Shown piece by piece: positions 1 through 5,579 of a DNA stretch of 24,439 nt. The number at the start of each line of letters is the position of its first letter. Position 1 is the first letter of the stretch. The translations under genes and the position numbers were made by a program. The DNA comes from Flammeovirgaceae bacterium UBA2371 (GTDB lineage Bacteria; Bacteroidota; Bacteroidia; Cytophagales; Cyclobacteriaceae), in the NCBI GenBank assembly GCA_002345965.1, contig DDTF01000032.1, forward strand, positions 1 through 24,439, in the 5' to 3' direction. The notes beneath the pieces were generated by a model. It saw nothing but the letters and a program-made list of their open reading frames with translations. It was not told the origin of the DNA and made no database searches.

Positions 1-35
1 AGTCTCCTTTAAGGGACATTCGGGAAATAGAAAGT

Positions 36-154
36 GTTATTACACCCAAAGGACACCAAGGATCACAAAGGTACTCAAAGGGAGGTTCAGACTTTGTGAA
101 ACTTAGTGCAATAGCTAGAAGTTATTCCACACAGAAACATTAAGTGGCACAAAG
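36..154. repeat. CACAAAG-type repeat units, left of the nuclease gene
   Basis: One full unit (36-120) opens with GTTATTACAC, carries ACCAAGG/CACAAAGG words, then CTTTGTGAAACTTAG, and ends in CAATAGCTAGAA. A second unit opens at 121 with GTTATTCCACACAG and breaks off at a CACAAAG (148-154), just before the stop of the minus-strand GxxExxY gene. CACAAAG on the left and CTTTGTG on the right of a unit can pair as a stem. The same unit recurs at 543-790, so the gene lies inside the array. Bases 1-35 show nothing I can assign. Confidence 0.8.
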
Positions 155-160
155 ATTTTT

Positions 161-532
161 TTAATTAATTATGCGCTTTATTCCGTCCTTCAATAAGGCC
201 ACATGAAAGTTGATTAGAAGGCCAAGTTTGTAGTTTCCTAGTCGCAAATAAGTAAGGACCTGGGCTGTATGCACGTCCGTAAAAAGTTCAACTGTTTTAA
301 TTTCAATCACCAGCTTATTTTCGACCAATAGATCCATGCGATAACCATGATCCAATTTTACATCCTTATAAACAATCGGCATTGGCTTTTCTTTCTCCAC
401 ATATAAGCCACTTTGTACCAGGTCAAAGTACAGACATTCCCGATAGGCAGACTCCAGAAGTCCTGGGCCTAATGTTTTATGTACCTCAATCGCCTTGCCT
501 ATGGTGATGTTGGATAATTCATTTTCTGTCAT
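161..532 (-). CDS. GxxExxY family protein (PD-(D/E)XK nuclease-like)
   Basis: A 123-residue protein of the GxxExxY family, which Pfam places in the PD-(D/E)XK nuclease superfamily; the cellular role is not established. The naming motif is G24, E27, Y30 in LGPGLLESAYRECL. A nuclease-like core follows: D67 in YRMDLLVENK, then E77 and K79 in VIEIKT (the D...ExK pattern), and the family's typical end LGLLINF...LLKDGIKRI. I start at the ATG at 532 (MTENELS), where family members usually begin. An earlier in-frame start at 562 would add ten residues encoded by the flanking repeat. Length is normal and nothing is missing. The gene is flanked on both sides by CACAAAG repeat units and is separate from the polysaccharide operon. 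A DNA-directed role linked to the repeats is inference only. Confidence 0.88.
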   Translation of the reverse strand: MTENELSNITIGKAIEVHKTLGPGLLESAYRECLYFDLVQSGLYVEKEKPMPIVYKDVKLDHGYRMDLLVENKLVIEIKTVELFTDVHTAQVLTYLRLGNYKLGLLINFHVALLKDGIKRIIN

Positions 533-542
533 CAGGTGTACT

Positions 543-790
543 GCTATTCCACAAAGGAACACAAAGCATCACAAAGTTGCTCAAAGGGAGGAATCAAACT
601 TTGTGAAACTTAGTCCAATAGTTAATAAGTTATTACACAGCGTTACATAAAGGATCACAAAGTTGATCAAGGGAGTAGTCAAACTTTGTGAAACTTATTC
701 CAATAGTTAATAAGTTATTCCACAGCGTTACACAAAGGATCACAAAGGGACTCAAAGCGTGTAGTCAGTCTTAGTGAAACTTTGTGTCTA
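543..790. repeat. Three CACAAAG-type tandem units
   Basis: Three consecutive units of roughly 77-86 bp: 543-628, 629-713 and 714-790. The pattern is GTTATTCCACAGCGTTACA, CAAAGGATCACAAAG, a CTCAAAGGGAG segment, then AACTTTGTGAAACTTA and TCCAATAGTTAATAA leading into the next unit. Each has CACAAAG direct words on the left and CTTTGTG on the right, so a transcript of either strand could fold into an imperfect hairpin. The last unit ends 17 bases before the stop codon of the NeuD-like gene (808), so it may also act as the 3' structure of that transcript. No ORF in the array looks coding. Confidence 0.85.
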
Positions 791-807
791 CCTATGCCAA
801 TCATAAT

Positions 808-1443
808 TTATTTTGACTTTTTCATCGGCATTGCCGGTACCCCTACCCAAGTTGCACCCGGAGGACAATCTTTAGTAACTACGGCACCTGCGCCTATCGT
901 GGCGTGATCGCCAATGCTTATGTTTTGTAACATGCGTGCGCCTGTTCCCAGCAACACTCCCTGACCTATCCTTACGTTTCCGGAGATGCTGCACCCCGGC
1001 ATGATGGTGGCGTACGCGCCCAGGGACACATCGTGGCCTATGGTGGTGTCCAGATTAACTATACAGAACTCCGCCAACCTGATGTGTGTTGTTAAAATTA
1101 CACCGGCTGTGATGATGCAGCCCCTTTCGATGCTGTTGTAATGTGCAGCACCCAGCTGGGCCGTAGGATGGACCATGATCGGGAAGTCCTTATCAGTTAG
1201 CTGTGATGCGATGTGTTTTCTTGTCGATGGGTCTGCCACCGCGATCACCATTGAACCCACGTGGTTTTTTGCCTCCTTCATTCCACCCAACACCGGCAAG
1301 CCATCCACCACACTTCCCGTGGCTAAGCCATCATCAAAAAAACCCAGGATGTTCCATGAGGGCTGCTGCGCATTGATTTGATGGATCAATAATGCTGTCT
1401 CCCTACCGAAACCTCCCGCTCCGTAAATTGCTATGTTTTTCAA
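808..1443 (-). CDS. NeuD/PglD-like sugar O/N-acetyltransferase
   Basis: A 211-residue member of the NeuD/PglD family of acetyl-CoA-dependent sugar acetyltransferases. The N-terminus is a small Rossmann-like substrate-binding domain (IYGAGGFGRE, residues 6-14; ILGFFDD, 32-38). The C-terminal half (from about 90) is a left-handed beta-helix of hexapeptide repeats. H137 in TTIGHDV matches the catalytic histidine of PglD, and the protein ends with the usual VGVPAMPMKK. The start is TTG at 1443, forced by the Rossmann motif beginning a few residues in. It overlaps the stop of the preceding phosphoglycosyl transferase as TTGA, so the two are probably translationally coupled. With that partner and the DegT aminotransferase it suggests acetylation of a 4-amino sugar nucleotide, as in diacetylbacillosamine synthesis. 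The exact acceptor cannot be read from sequence. Confidence 0.9.
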   Translation of the reverse strand: MKNIAIYGAGGFGRETALLIHQINAQQPSWNILGFFDDGLATGSVVDGLPVLGGMKEAKNHVGSMVIAVADPSTRKHIASQLTDKDFPIMVHPTAQLGAAHYNSIERGCIITAGVILTTHIRLAEFCIVNLDTTIGHDVSLGAYATIMPGCSISGNVRIGQGVLLGTGARMLQNISIGDHATIGAGAVVTKDCPPGATWVGVPAMPMKKSK

Positions 1444-2033
1444 TTGGTTCCCGTAAATTTCTCTTCTTCCAAAGATCGATCTTTTTTAAAAGATAACAGC
1501 AGTATGGCCGTCTTAATAATTATGCTGATGTCCAACAGGAAAGAAACATGCTGTACGTAGTACTGATCCAGTTCCAATTTTTCTTTCCAAGCAATGGAAT
1601 GTCTGCCATTCACCTGTGCCCAGCCCGTGATTCCCGGCTTCACCAAAAATCTTCTGCGCTGTTCCGCAGAAAACAGTTTATCGTACTCCACGGGAAGTGG
1701 TCGCGGGCCCACCAGCGACATCTCCCCTCGCAGCACATTCCACAACTGAGGCCATTCGTCCATGTTGGTTTTCCTCAGCACATCGCCCAGGATAAAACGT
1801 CTCTGTTGTAAAGTCATGGATGTAGCTTCCGACAATGTCCGGAATTTCCACATGCGGAATACTTTGCCATCTTTTCCCAGGCGGGGTTGTTTAAAAAATA
1901 TAGGGAATTGAAGCGTAAGGATGTAGGCCAGCACAATCAGCGCTATCAACCAGGAAAACAGGATTAGTGCCACCATAGCCATAATGAAATCCAAAACGGG
2001 TTTTAAAGTATGAATGTAAGTTTCAGGTTTCAA
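1440..2033 (-). CDS. Initiating phosphoglycosyl transferase (PglC/bacterial sugar transferase family)
   Basis: A 197-residue small monotopic phosphoglycosyl transferase (bacterial sugar transferase family, PF02397). It should move a sugar-1-phosphate from a UDP-sugar to undecaprenyl phosphate, starting glycan assembly at the inner membrane. Visible features: hydrophobic re-entrant helix at about 13-45, FFKQPRLGKDG then KFRT (63-66), the catalytic Asp-Glu pair D92-E93 in MDEWPQLWNVL, SLVGPRP (106-112) and KPGITGWAQVNGR (132-144). The reading frame offers no ATG before the first helix. The best start is TTG at 2033, which lies inside the GTTTCAAG-type intergenic repeat, so the first residues (MKPET) are repeat-encoded. 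A -7-like box sits about 40 bases upstream. It overlaps the NeuD-like gene as TTGA. Pairing with a PglD-like enzyme suggests a diacetamido-sugar substrate. Confidence 0.9.
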   Translation of the reverse strand: MKPETYIHTLKPVLDFIMAMVALILFSWLIALIVLAYILTLQFPIFFKQPRLGKDGKVFRMWKFRTLSEATSMTLQQRRFILGDVLRKTNMDEWPQLWNVLRGEMSLVGPRPLPVEYDKLFSAEQRRRFLVKPGITGWAQVNGRHSIAWKEKLELDQYYVQHVSFLLDISIIIKTAILLLSFKKDRSLEEEKFTGTN

Positions 2034-2073
2034 GTTTAAAGTTTAAAGTAAAGGCACTGATAGTTATTAAGAT

Positions 2074-2081
2074 CAAATTTA
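2074..2081 (-). promoter_or_regulatory. Candidate Bacteroidota -7 box upstream of the 1440-2033 gene
   Basis: The minus strand reads TAAATTTG, matching the Bacteroidota sigma-A -7 consensus TAnnTTTG, about 40 bases upstream of the TTG start at 2033. No clear TTG -33 element is visible at the expected distance, so this is a weak call. If real, it would give the transferase/NeuD pair its own transcript beyond the islet. Confidence 0.3.
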
Positions 2082-2099
2082 TGATTTAAAAATTAATAG

Positions 2100-2249
2100 A
2101 ATGAGTTGTGAATTATGAGTTTTGAGTTGGAGGGTTTGTAGTTTCTAGTTACCAGTTACCGGTTGCCGGTTACCGGTTGCCTGGGAGTTATGAGTTTTGA
2201 ATTTTGAGTTTTGAGTTGGAGGGTTTGTAGTTACCAGTTGCAAGTTACC
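2100..2249. repeat. Degenerate word-repeat tract (GAGTTTTGA / GTTGCCGGTTAC)
   Basis: A run of overlapping variants of a few words, all reading on the plus strand: GAGTTATGAGTTTTGAGTTGGAG, AGTTACCAGTTACCGGTTGCC and TTGAATTTTGAGTTTTGAG. The same vocabulary returns at 3476-3544, 4437-4656 and 4791-4920. It is non-coding; the ORF crossing it is low-complexity. Function unknown. Confidence 0.8.
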
Positions 2250-2396
2250 GGTTGCCAGTCTTTATTAATTTTAAATTGTAAATTTTTAATTTTAAATATA
2301 CACCATCTATACTCTATCCATACACTATCTATACTTCATCTATACTCTAGCTGCACTGTTGGTCGGTTTCAAGTTTCAAGTTTCAGGTTTCAAGTT
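2250..2396. repeat. Long direct repeat, left copy
   Basis: Begins GGTTGCCAGTCT, continues through ATTAATTTTAAATTGTAAAT and an AT-rich stretch, then CACCATCTATACT with extra ATCTATAC-like words, and ends in CACTGTTGGT and a GTTTCAAGTTTCAGG tract. A clearly related copy in the same orientation lies at 4657-4790, lacking part of the ATCTATAC segment. The two bracket the plus-strand cassette and the 64-aa gene. Confidence 0.82.
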
Positions 2397-2480
2397 CGTT
2401 GAATTGCGGCAATAGTGGAATAATGTACCTATTGTATTCACAACCGGAATCGGGATTTTCTATTTTCAAAAACGTCCTGC

Positions 2481-2488
2481 TATGTTTG
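2481..2488 (+). promoter_or_regulatory. Candidate -7 box of the plus-strand cassette
   Basis: TATGTTTG is an exact match to the Bacteroidota -7 consensus TAnnTTTG on the coding strand of the 249-aa gene, 76 bases upstream of its ATG. A convincing -33 TTTG is not visible. It would give a leader of about 70 bases containing the hairpin at 2513-2540. Confidence 0.4.
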
Positions 2489-2512
2489 ACTCACGTTGCA
2501 ACGGAGGCTTAA

Positions 2513-2540
2513 CCATGTTGTGCCTTGGTAAACAGCATGG
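2513..2540 (+). promoter_or_regulatory. Hairpin in the leader of the 249-aa gene
   Basis: CCATGTTGT (2513-2521) pairs with ACAGCATGG (2532-2540), nine pairs with one G-T wobble, around a 10-base loop GCCTTGGTAA. No T-run follows, so it is not a simple terminator. It sits 23 bases before the ATG at 2564, a place where an RNA structure could affect translation. Function is inferred. Confidence 0.4.
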
Positions 2541-2563
2541 GTCAAATTTAAATTCAATGTTTT

Positions 2564-3313
2564 ATGGCACGACAAGAAGGTGTTATTAAAATCAAGGGAC
2601 AGATGGGGGGAATTTCCTTCTATAAGTCCCAGGACGGGCATCTGGCCCGACAAAAGGGTGGCGTTGATGCCGGGCGTATCAAGACTGATCCTGCATTTGC
2701 CCGCACCCGGGAAAACGGGGCTGAGTTTGGAAGGGCCGGAGCGTCCAGCAAATTGTTGCGCACGGCATTGCGCTCGCTGATCATGAACGTATCCGACAAC
2801 AGAATGACCAGCAGGCTAAACCAAGCCATGATGAAAGTGGTACAGTCGGACTTCAACAACGTACGCGGTGAACGCAATGTGGGTGACGGCAATGTGGCAC
2901 TGCTCACGGGGTTTGAATTCAACCAAAACGCAAAACTGGATAAAGCCTTTTTTGCTCCGTACACCGCCACCATCGACAGGGCCAATGGCGCATTGTCCAT
3001 CGATATTCCCGATTATGCCCCCGGTGAAATGATTGTGGCCCCAGCAGGGACCACTCACTACCGGCTTATTTCAGGGGGTGCCCTCGTGGATTTCAAAACG
3101 GGCACGTATGAGGCAGACTACAGTCAAAGTGGAGACCTCTCCATCAAAGGACTGCAGCAACCTGCCCTTTCCCTCGCACAAGGTGTAACCGCAGGCGGCA
3201 CCGGGTCACTCTTCCTTGCCTTCGGCATAGAGTTCTACCAGGAGGTGAACGGACATATGTACCCGTTGCGCAATGGTGCATTCAATGCGCTGAGCGTAGT
3301 GAAAGTGAATTAA
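2564..3313 (+). CDS. Uncharacterised Bacteroidota protein, 249 aa
   Basis: I recognise the look of this protein from Bacteroidota genomes, but I know no function for it. The N-terminus (residues 1-60) is polar and glycine-rich: VIKIKGQMGGISFYKSQDG, then ARQKGGV, DPAFARTRENGAEFGRAG. The N-terminal layout resembles that of the DUF6266-type Bacteroidota proteins, but I cannot confirm membership. Residues 60-105 look helical; the rest reads as beta-rich. No signal peptide, membrane segment or enzyme motif is visible. It starts at ATG 2564, behind a -7-like box and a leader hairpin. It runs opposite to the polysaccharide operon and is noticeably more GC-rich than the glycosyltransferase genes, consistent with separate origin. 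A structural or phage-like role is possible but unproven. Confidence 0.85.
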   Translation: MARQEGVIKIKGQMGGISFYKSQDGHLARQKGGVDAGRIKTDPAFARTRENGAEFGRAGASSKLLRTALRSLIMNVSDNRMTSRLNQAMMKVVQSDFNNVRGERNVGDGNVALLTGFEFNQNAKLDKAFFAPYTATIDRANGALSIDIPDYAPGEMIVAPAGTTHYRLISGGALVDFKTGTYEADYSQSGDLSIKGLQQPALSLAQGVTAGGTGSLFLAFGIEFYQEVNGHMYPLRNGAFNALSVVKVN

Positions 3314-3593
3314 AATTGTTGATGACTGTGCGTTGGTCTGATTCATAATTTGTAGTTCAAGATTATGATTGAGCGAAACTTTCCCTTAACCACACCGCAA
3401 GCGCGGCAACTGTAGGACGCACTGAGGTCGTCTGCTTAATGGCGAAGCGGGATGAGATTGGGGGGAGTTTATTAGTTACTGGTTGCCGGTTGCCGGTTGC
3501 TGGGAGTTATGAGTTGGAGAGTAATGGGTAACCAGTTACAAGCCAACGGACAGTCGATCAACAAAATGTTACCAACCAAAAATCAAAAAAAAT
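3314..3593. other. Spacer within the plus-strand cassette
   Basis: Non-coding gap of 280 bases between the 249-aa gene and the small membrane protein gene. The first part has no recognised feature apart from a short CCGCAAGCGCGG hairpin near 3400. The middle (3476-3544) is a block of GGTTGCCGGTTGCC and GAGTTATGAGTTGGAGAG words of the same kind as at 2100 and 4437. The gap leaves it uncertain whether the three plus-strand genes share one transcript. Confidence 0.7.
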
Positions 3594-3833
3594 ATGAATA
3601 TAATAGAAAGAGTAAAGGCACCTACCCCCAAGTTTTTCAAGGTGCTCAGGACGATAGGGTTATCCGTAGTAGCAGCTGGCGGGGTGCTGATGACGGCACC
3701 GGTGAGCTTGCCAGCCGGGGTGATCAGCCTGGCGGGCTACCTGACTGTGGCTGGCACCGTTATGACTGCGGTCAGTCAGACGGCAGTGGAAAATCCTGCC
3801 AGAAAGCCTAAACGGAAAGGTCGTGTTCAATGA
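3594..3833 (+). CDS. Small hydrophobic membrane protein, 79 aa
   Basis: A 79-residue protein with a short basic amphipathic start (MNIIERVKAPTPKFFKVLR), two probable membrane helices separated by a proline-glycine turn (about 22-40 and 43-62) and a strongly basic tail (KPKRKGR). The layout is compatible with a holin-like or small pore-type protein, but so are many unrelated small membrane proteins, and I do not recognise the family. The ATG at 3594 follows an A-rich stretch. Its last codons overlap the start of the next gene by 11 bases, implying co-translation. It sits in the GC-richer islet. Confidence 0.65.
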   Translation: MNIIERVKAPTPKFFKVLRTIGLSVVAAGGVLMTAPVSLPAGVISLAGYLTVAGTVMTAVSQTAVENPARKPKRKGRVQ

Positions 3834-4014
3834 CCATGGTATAACCGTAGCGGGGACCACCAGTGGCACTTTGGTCACCTTATTCGCCAATATCCATTCG
3901 GAAGACCTTTTTAAAACAGCGGTGCTTTCCACCCTCGGAGCGCTGATCAGTTTTGGGGTTTCGCTGGGATTGCGGTGGGTGGCCAGGTGGCTGAAGGGTA
4001 GTTCCAGAGGCTAA
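3823..4014 (+). CDS. Small hydrophobic protein, 63 aa
   Basis: A 63-residue protein starting at GTG 3823, overlapping the previous gene by 11 bases. The first 30 residues are polar to mildly hydrophobic (GITVAGTTSGTLVTLFANIH). A probable membrane helix follows (about 32-52: TAVLSTLGALISFGVSLGL), then a basic tail RWVARWLKGSSRG. No known family recognised. Its TAA stop runs directly into the A-tract of the terminator at 4014-4051, which supports it as the last gene of the cassette. With the preceding gene it forms a pair of small membrane proteins reminiscent of holin/antiholin-type pairs; that comparison is inference. Confidence 0.6.
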   Translation: MFNDHGITVAGTTSGTLVTLFANIHSEDLFKTAVLSTLGALISFGVSLGLRWVARWLKGSSRG

Positions 4015-4051
4015 AAAAAGAAGGCCGTTCGCAAGGGCGGCCTTTTCTTTT
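4014..4051. terminator. Bidirectional intrinsic terminator
   Basis: AAGGCCG (4021-4027) pairs with CGGCCTT (4038-4044), loop TTCGCAAGGG. The stem is flanked by an A-run on the left and TTCTTTT on the right, so it works as an intrinsic terminator on the plus strand for the cassette. On the minus strand it can also serve the convergent 64-aa gene, whose stop is about 45 bases away. Confidence 0.88.
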
Positions 4052-4096
4052 GTAACTCTCTGATAATGAATTAATTCTTTGCCATTGATCGGGTTT

Positions 4097-4291
4097 TTAT
4101 ACCACGTGTTGACGTACGTGCTCTATTTTAAGACCGGTGTACTCACAGAACTCTTCGATGGTCACGAATTGGTGAGCCTGCTTATTAAAATGTAATTTGA
4201 TTTTAGTGATCATCATCCGGCCATAGCGGTCGCTTTTTCCGGTGATCCTACTAATGTCCTTCGGGTAAATCGTAATTCGCTCCAATGTCAT
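4097..4291 (-). CDS. Small putative DNA-binding protein, 64 aa
   Basis: A 64-residue protein starting at ATG 4291. The sequence ITIYPKDISRITGKSDRYGRMMITKIK followed by FVTIEEFCEYTGLKIEHVRQHV resembles a common small Bacteroidota family with two helix-turn-helix-like segments, similar in layout to excisionase-type winged-helix proteins. I call it putative DNA-binding on this resemblance only. It is convergent with the plus-strand cassette and shares its terminator, and lies inside the pair of long direct repeats, so it may be the regulator or a remnant mobility factor of the islet. Both ends are intact. Confidence 0.65.
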   Translation of the reverse strand: MTLERITIYPKDISRITGKSDRYGRMMITKIKLHFNKQAHQFVTIEEFCEYTGLKIEHVRQHVV

Positions 4292-4436
4292 AGGTTAAAA
4301 AACAATTTTAAAGTTGAACTAAAGACTCCCACAATTTAATATTTTTTGTCGTGACGCCTACAATTCACCCCCGGAAAAATCGGAAGAATATAGGGTTTTT
4401 ATACCAAAGTGGAAAAATCTAATTTTGTCAATGGGG
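4292..4436. other. AT-rich spacer upstream of the 64-aa gene
   Basis: No ORF or RNA gene recognised. The stretch should contain the minus-strand promoter of the 64-aa gene, but I see no good TAnnTTTG match at a sensible distance. Word repeats begin at about 4437. Confidence 0.5.
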
Positions 4437-4656
4437 TTACCAGTTAGTTGAATTTTGAAGTTGGGATTGTTCGAGGTTTCAAGTTTCAGGTTTCAAGTTA
4501 GTTGCCGGTTACCTGGAGTTATGAGTTTTGAATTTTGAGGTTTGAGTCTGGGTTGATTTTAAATAGTTAATGGTTCGTGGTTTCAAGTTGGTTGACGGTT
4601 GCAAGTTGCCGGTTACCTGTTGCCGGTTTCCAGGGGGTTTGTAGTTTCTAGTTACT
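4437..4656. repeat. Degenerate word-repeat tract
   Basis: Plus-strand words of the same vocabulary as at 2100-2249: GGTTTCAAGTTTCAGGTTTC, AGTTGCCGGTTACCTGGAG, GAGTTTTGAATTTTGAGG, GACGGTTGCAAGTTGCCGG. Non-coding. Confidence 0.8.
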
Positions 4657-4790
4657 GGTTGCCAGTCTGTATTAATTTTAAATTGTAAATTTTTAATTTT
4701 AAATATTCACCATCTATACTTCATCTATGCTCTACCTGTACTGTTGGTTGATTTTTCAAGTTTCAAGTTTCAGGTTTCAGGTTTCAAGTT
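4657..4790. repeat. Long direct repeat, right copy
   Basis: Same-orientation counterpart of 2250-2396: GGTTGCCAGTCTGTATTAAT, the shared AT-rich core, CACCATCTATACTTCATC, a TGTACTGTTGGTTG segment and a terminal GTTTCAAGTTTCAGG tract. It differs from the left copy by substitutions and by lacking part of the ATCTATAC words. The start-to-start distance between copies is about 2.4 kb. Confidence 0.82.
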
Positions 4791-4971
4791 AGTTGCCGGT
4801 TACCTGGAGTTGTGAATTATGAGTTCTGAGTTTTGAGTTGGAGGTGTCTTGTCCTGAAATAGTTTTGGTTTGGGGTTTCTAGTTAGGACTTGAGTTTTGA
4901 ATGATGAGTTATGGGTTAGGGAGTACTTGAAGGGGAGAGTGGTTAATTTAAATTGTAAACTATAAATTTTA
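4791..4971. repeat. Degenerate word-repeat tract downstream of the 4972-5568 gene
   Basis: Continues the GTTGCCGGTTACC and GAGTTCTGAGTTTTGAGTTG words to about 4920, then becomes ordinary AT-rich sequence up to the stop of the phosphoglycosyl transferase. I see no intrinsic terminator for the minus-strand transcript here. Confidence 0.7.
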
Positions 4972-5568
4972 TTATTTCTTAAAGAAGACAAGGAAGATGG
5001 TTTGACCGATGATTTTCAGGTCGGTGAGGAAGGATTGGTTGGCGATGTATTGGAGGTTGAGTTCCAGCTTTAAAGGCATTATTTCCTTAATATAATAATC
5101 TACAGGGTCAGGCTTTCCTGCCAGCATTTCATTTTCGTTACGGAACTGGATGGAGGCATAGTCGGTAATGCCTGGCTTAACAGAAATTACTTTGCGTTGC
5201 CGTTCATTGTATAGTTTCACGAATTTTTCCAACTCCGGGCGTGGGCCTACCAGGCTCATCTCCCCTACCAGCACGTTGATCAACTGTGGCAGCTCGTCCA
5301 GTTTGAATTTGCGCAGGTAATAGCCAATGGGTGTTATGCGCGGATCGCGGTGCCCTACAGTAATCGCAGTGGCCCTATCGGCTCCCACCTGCATGGTACG
5401 GAATTTAAACAAATTAAAAAGCACCCCACCCTTGCCCACTCTTGGTTGTTTGTAAAAAACAGGGCCTTTCGAATTTGATTTAATTAGAATTGCGATTATT
5501 AAAAATAATGGAGTTAAAAAAATAAGCCCCAGCCCGGCAGTTACCAAATCAAAAAAGCGCTTCATCAT
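4972..5568 (-). CDS. Second initiating phosphoglycosyl transferase
   Basis: A 198-residue monotopic phosphoglycosyl transferase of the same family as the 1440-2033 product, but clearly divergent from it. It has a membrane helix at about 8-30 with the usual KRFFDL lead-in, VFYKQPRVGKGG (37-48), KFRTM (55-59), the catalytic pair D91-E92 in KLDELPQLINVL, SLVGPRPE (105-112) and KPGITDYAS (131-139). Expected role: transfer of sugar-1-phosphate to undecaprenyl phosphate at the inner membrane. It starts at ATG 5568 (a second ATG follows directly). The gene lies 234 bases downstream of the DegT aminotransferase, with CACAAAG repeats between, and is separated from the other transferase by the islet. 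Confidence 0.92.
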   Translation of the reverse strand: MMKRFFDLVTAGLGLIFLTPLFLIIAILIKSNSKGPVFYKQPRVGKGGVLFNLFKFRTMQVGADRATAITVGHRDPRITPIGYYLRKFKLDELPQLINVLVGEMSLVGPRPELEKFVKLYNERQRKVISVKPGITDYASIQFRNENEMLAGKPDPVDYYIKEIMPLKLELNLQYIANQSFLTDLKIIGQTIFLVFFKK

Positions 5569-5579
5569 TTGTATTTAAG

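Noticed and set aside
36..790. CRISPR array
   Set aside because: Units are about 85 bp, vary internally and lack equal unique spacers; there are no cas genes.
2211..2402. Plus-strand 63-aa ORF
   Set aside because: Made entirely of repeat words and AT-rich repeat DNA; no protein-like composition.
2620..3000. Minus-strand 126-aa ORF
   Set aside because: Antisense shadow of the 249-aa gene with no recognisable motif.
3497..3811. Plus-strand 104-aa ORF overlapping the 79-aa gene
   Set aside because: Begins in repeat words and runs out of frame over a hydrophobic protein with better composition and a better start.
2250..4790. Insertion sequence or integrase-borne element
   Set aside because: No transposase or integrase, and the bracketing repeats are direct rather than inverted; I call it an islet only.
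4800..4991. Minus-strand 63-aa ORF downstream of the second phosphoglycosyl transferase
   Set aside because: Translation of the word-repeat tract, and it overlaps the end of a clear gene.
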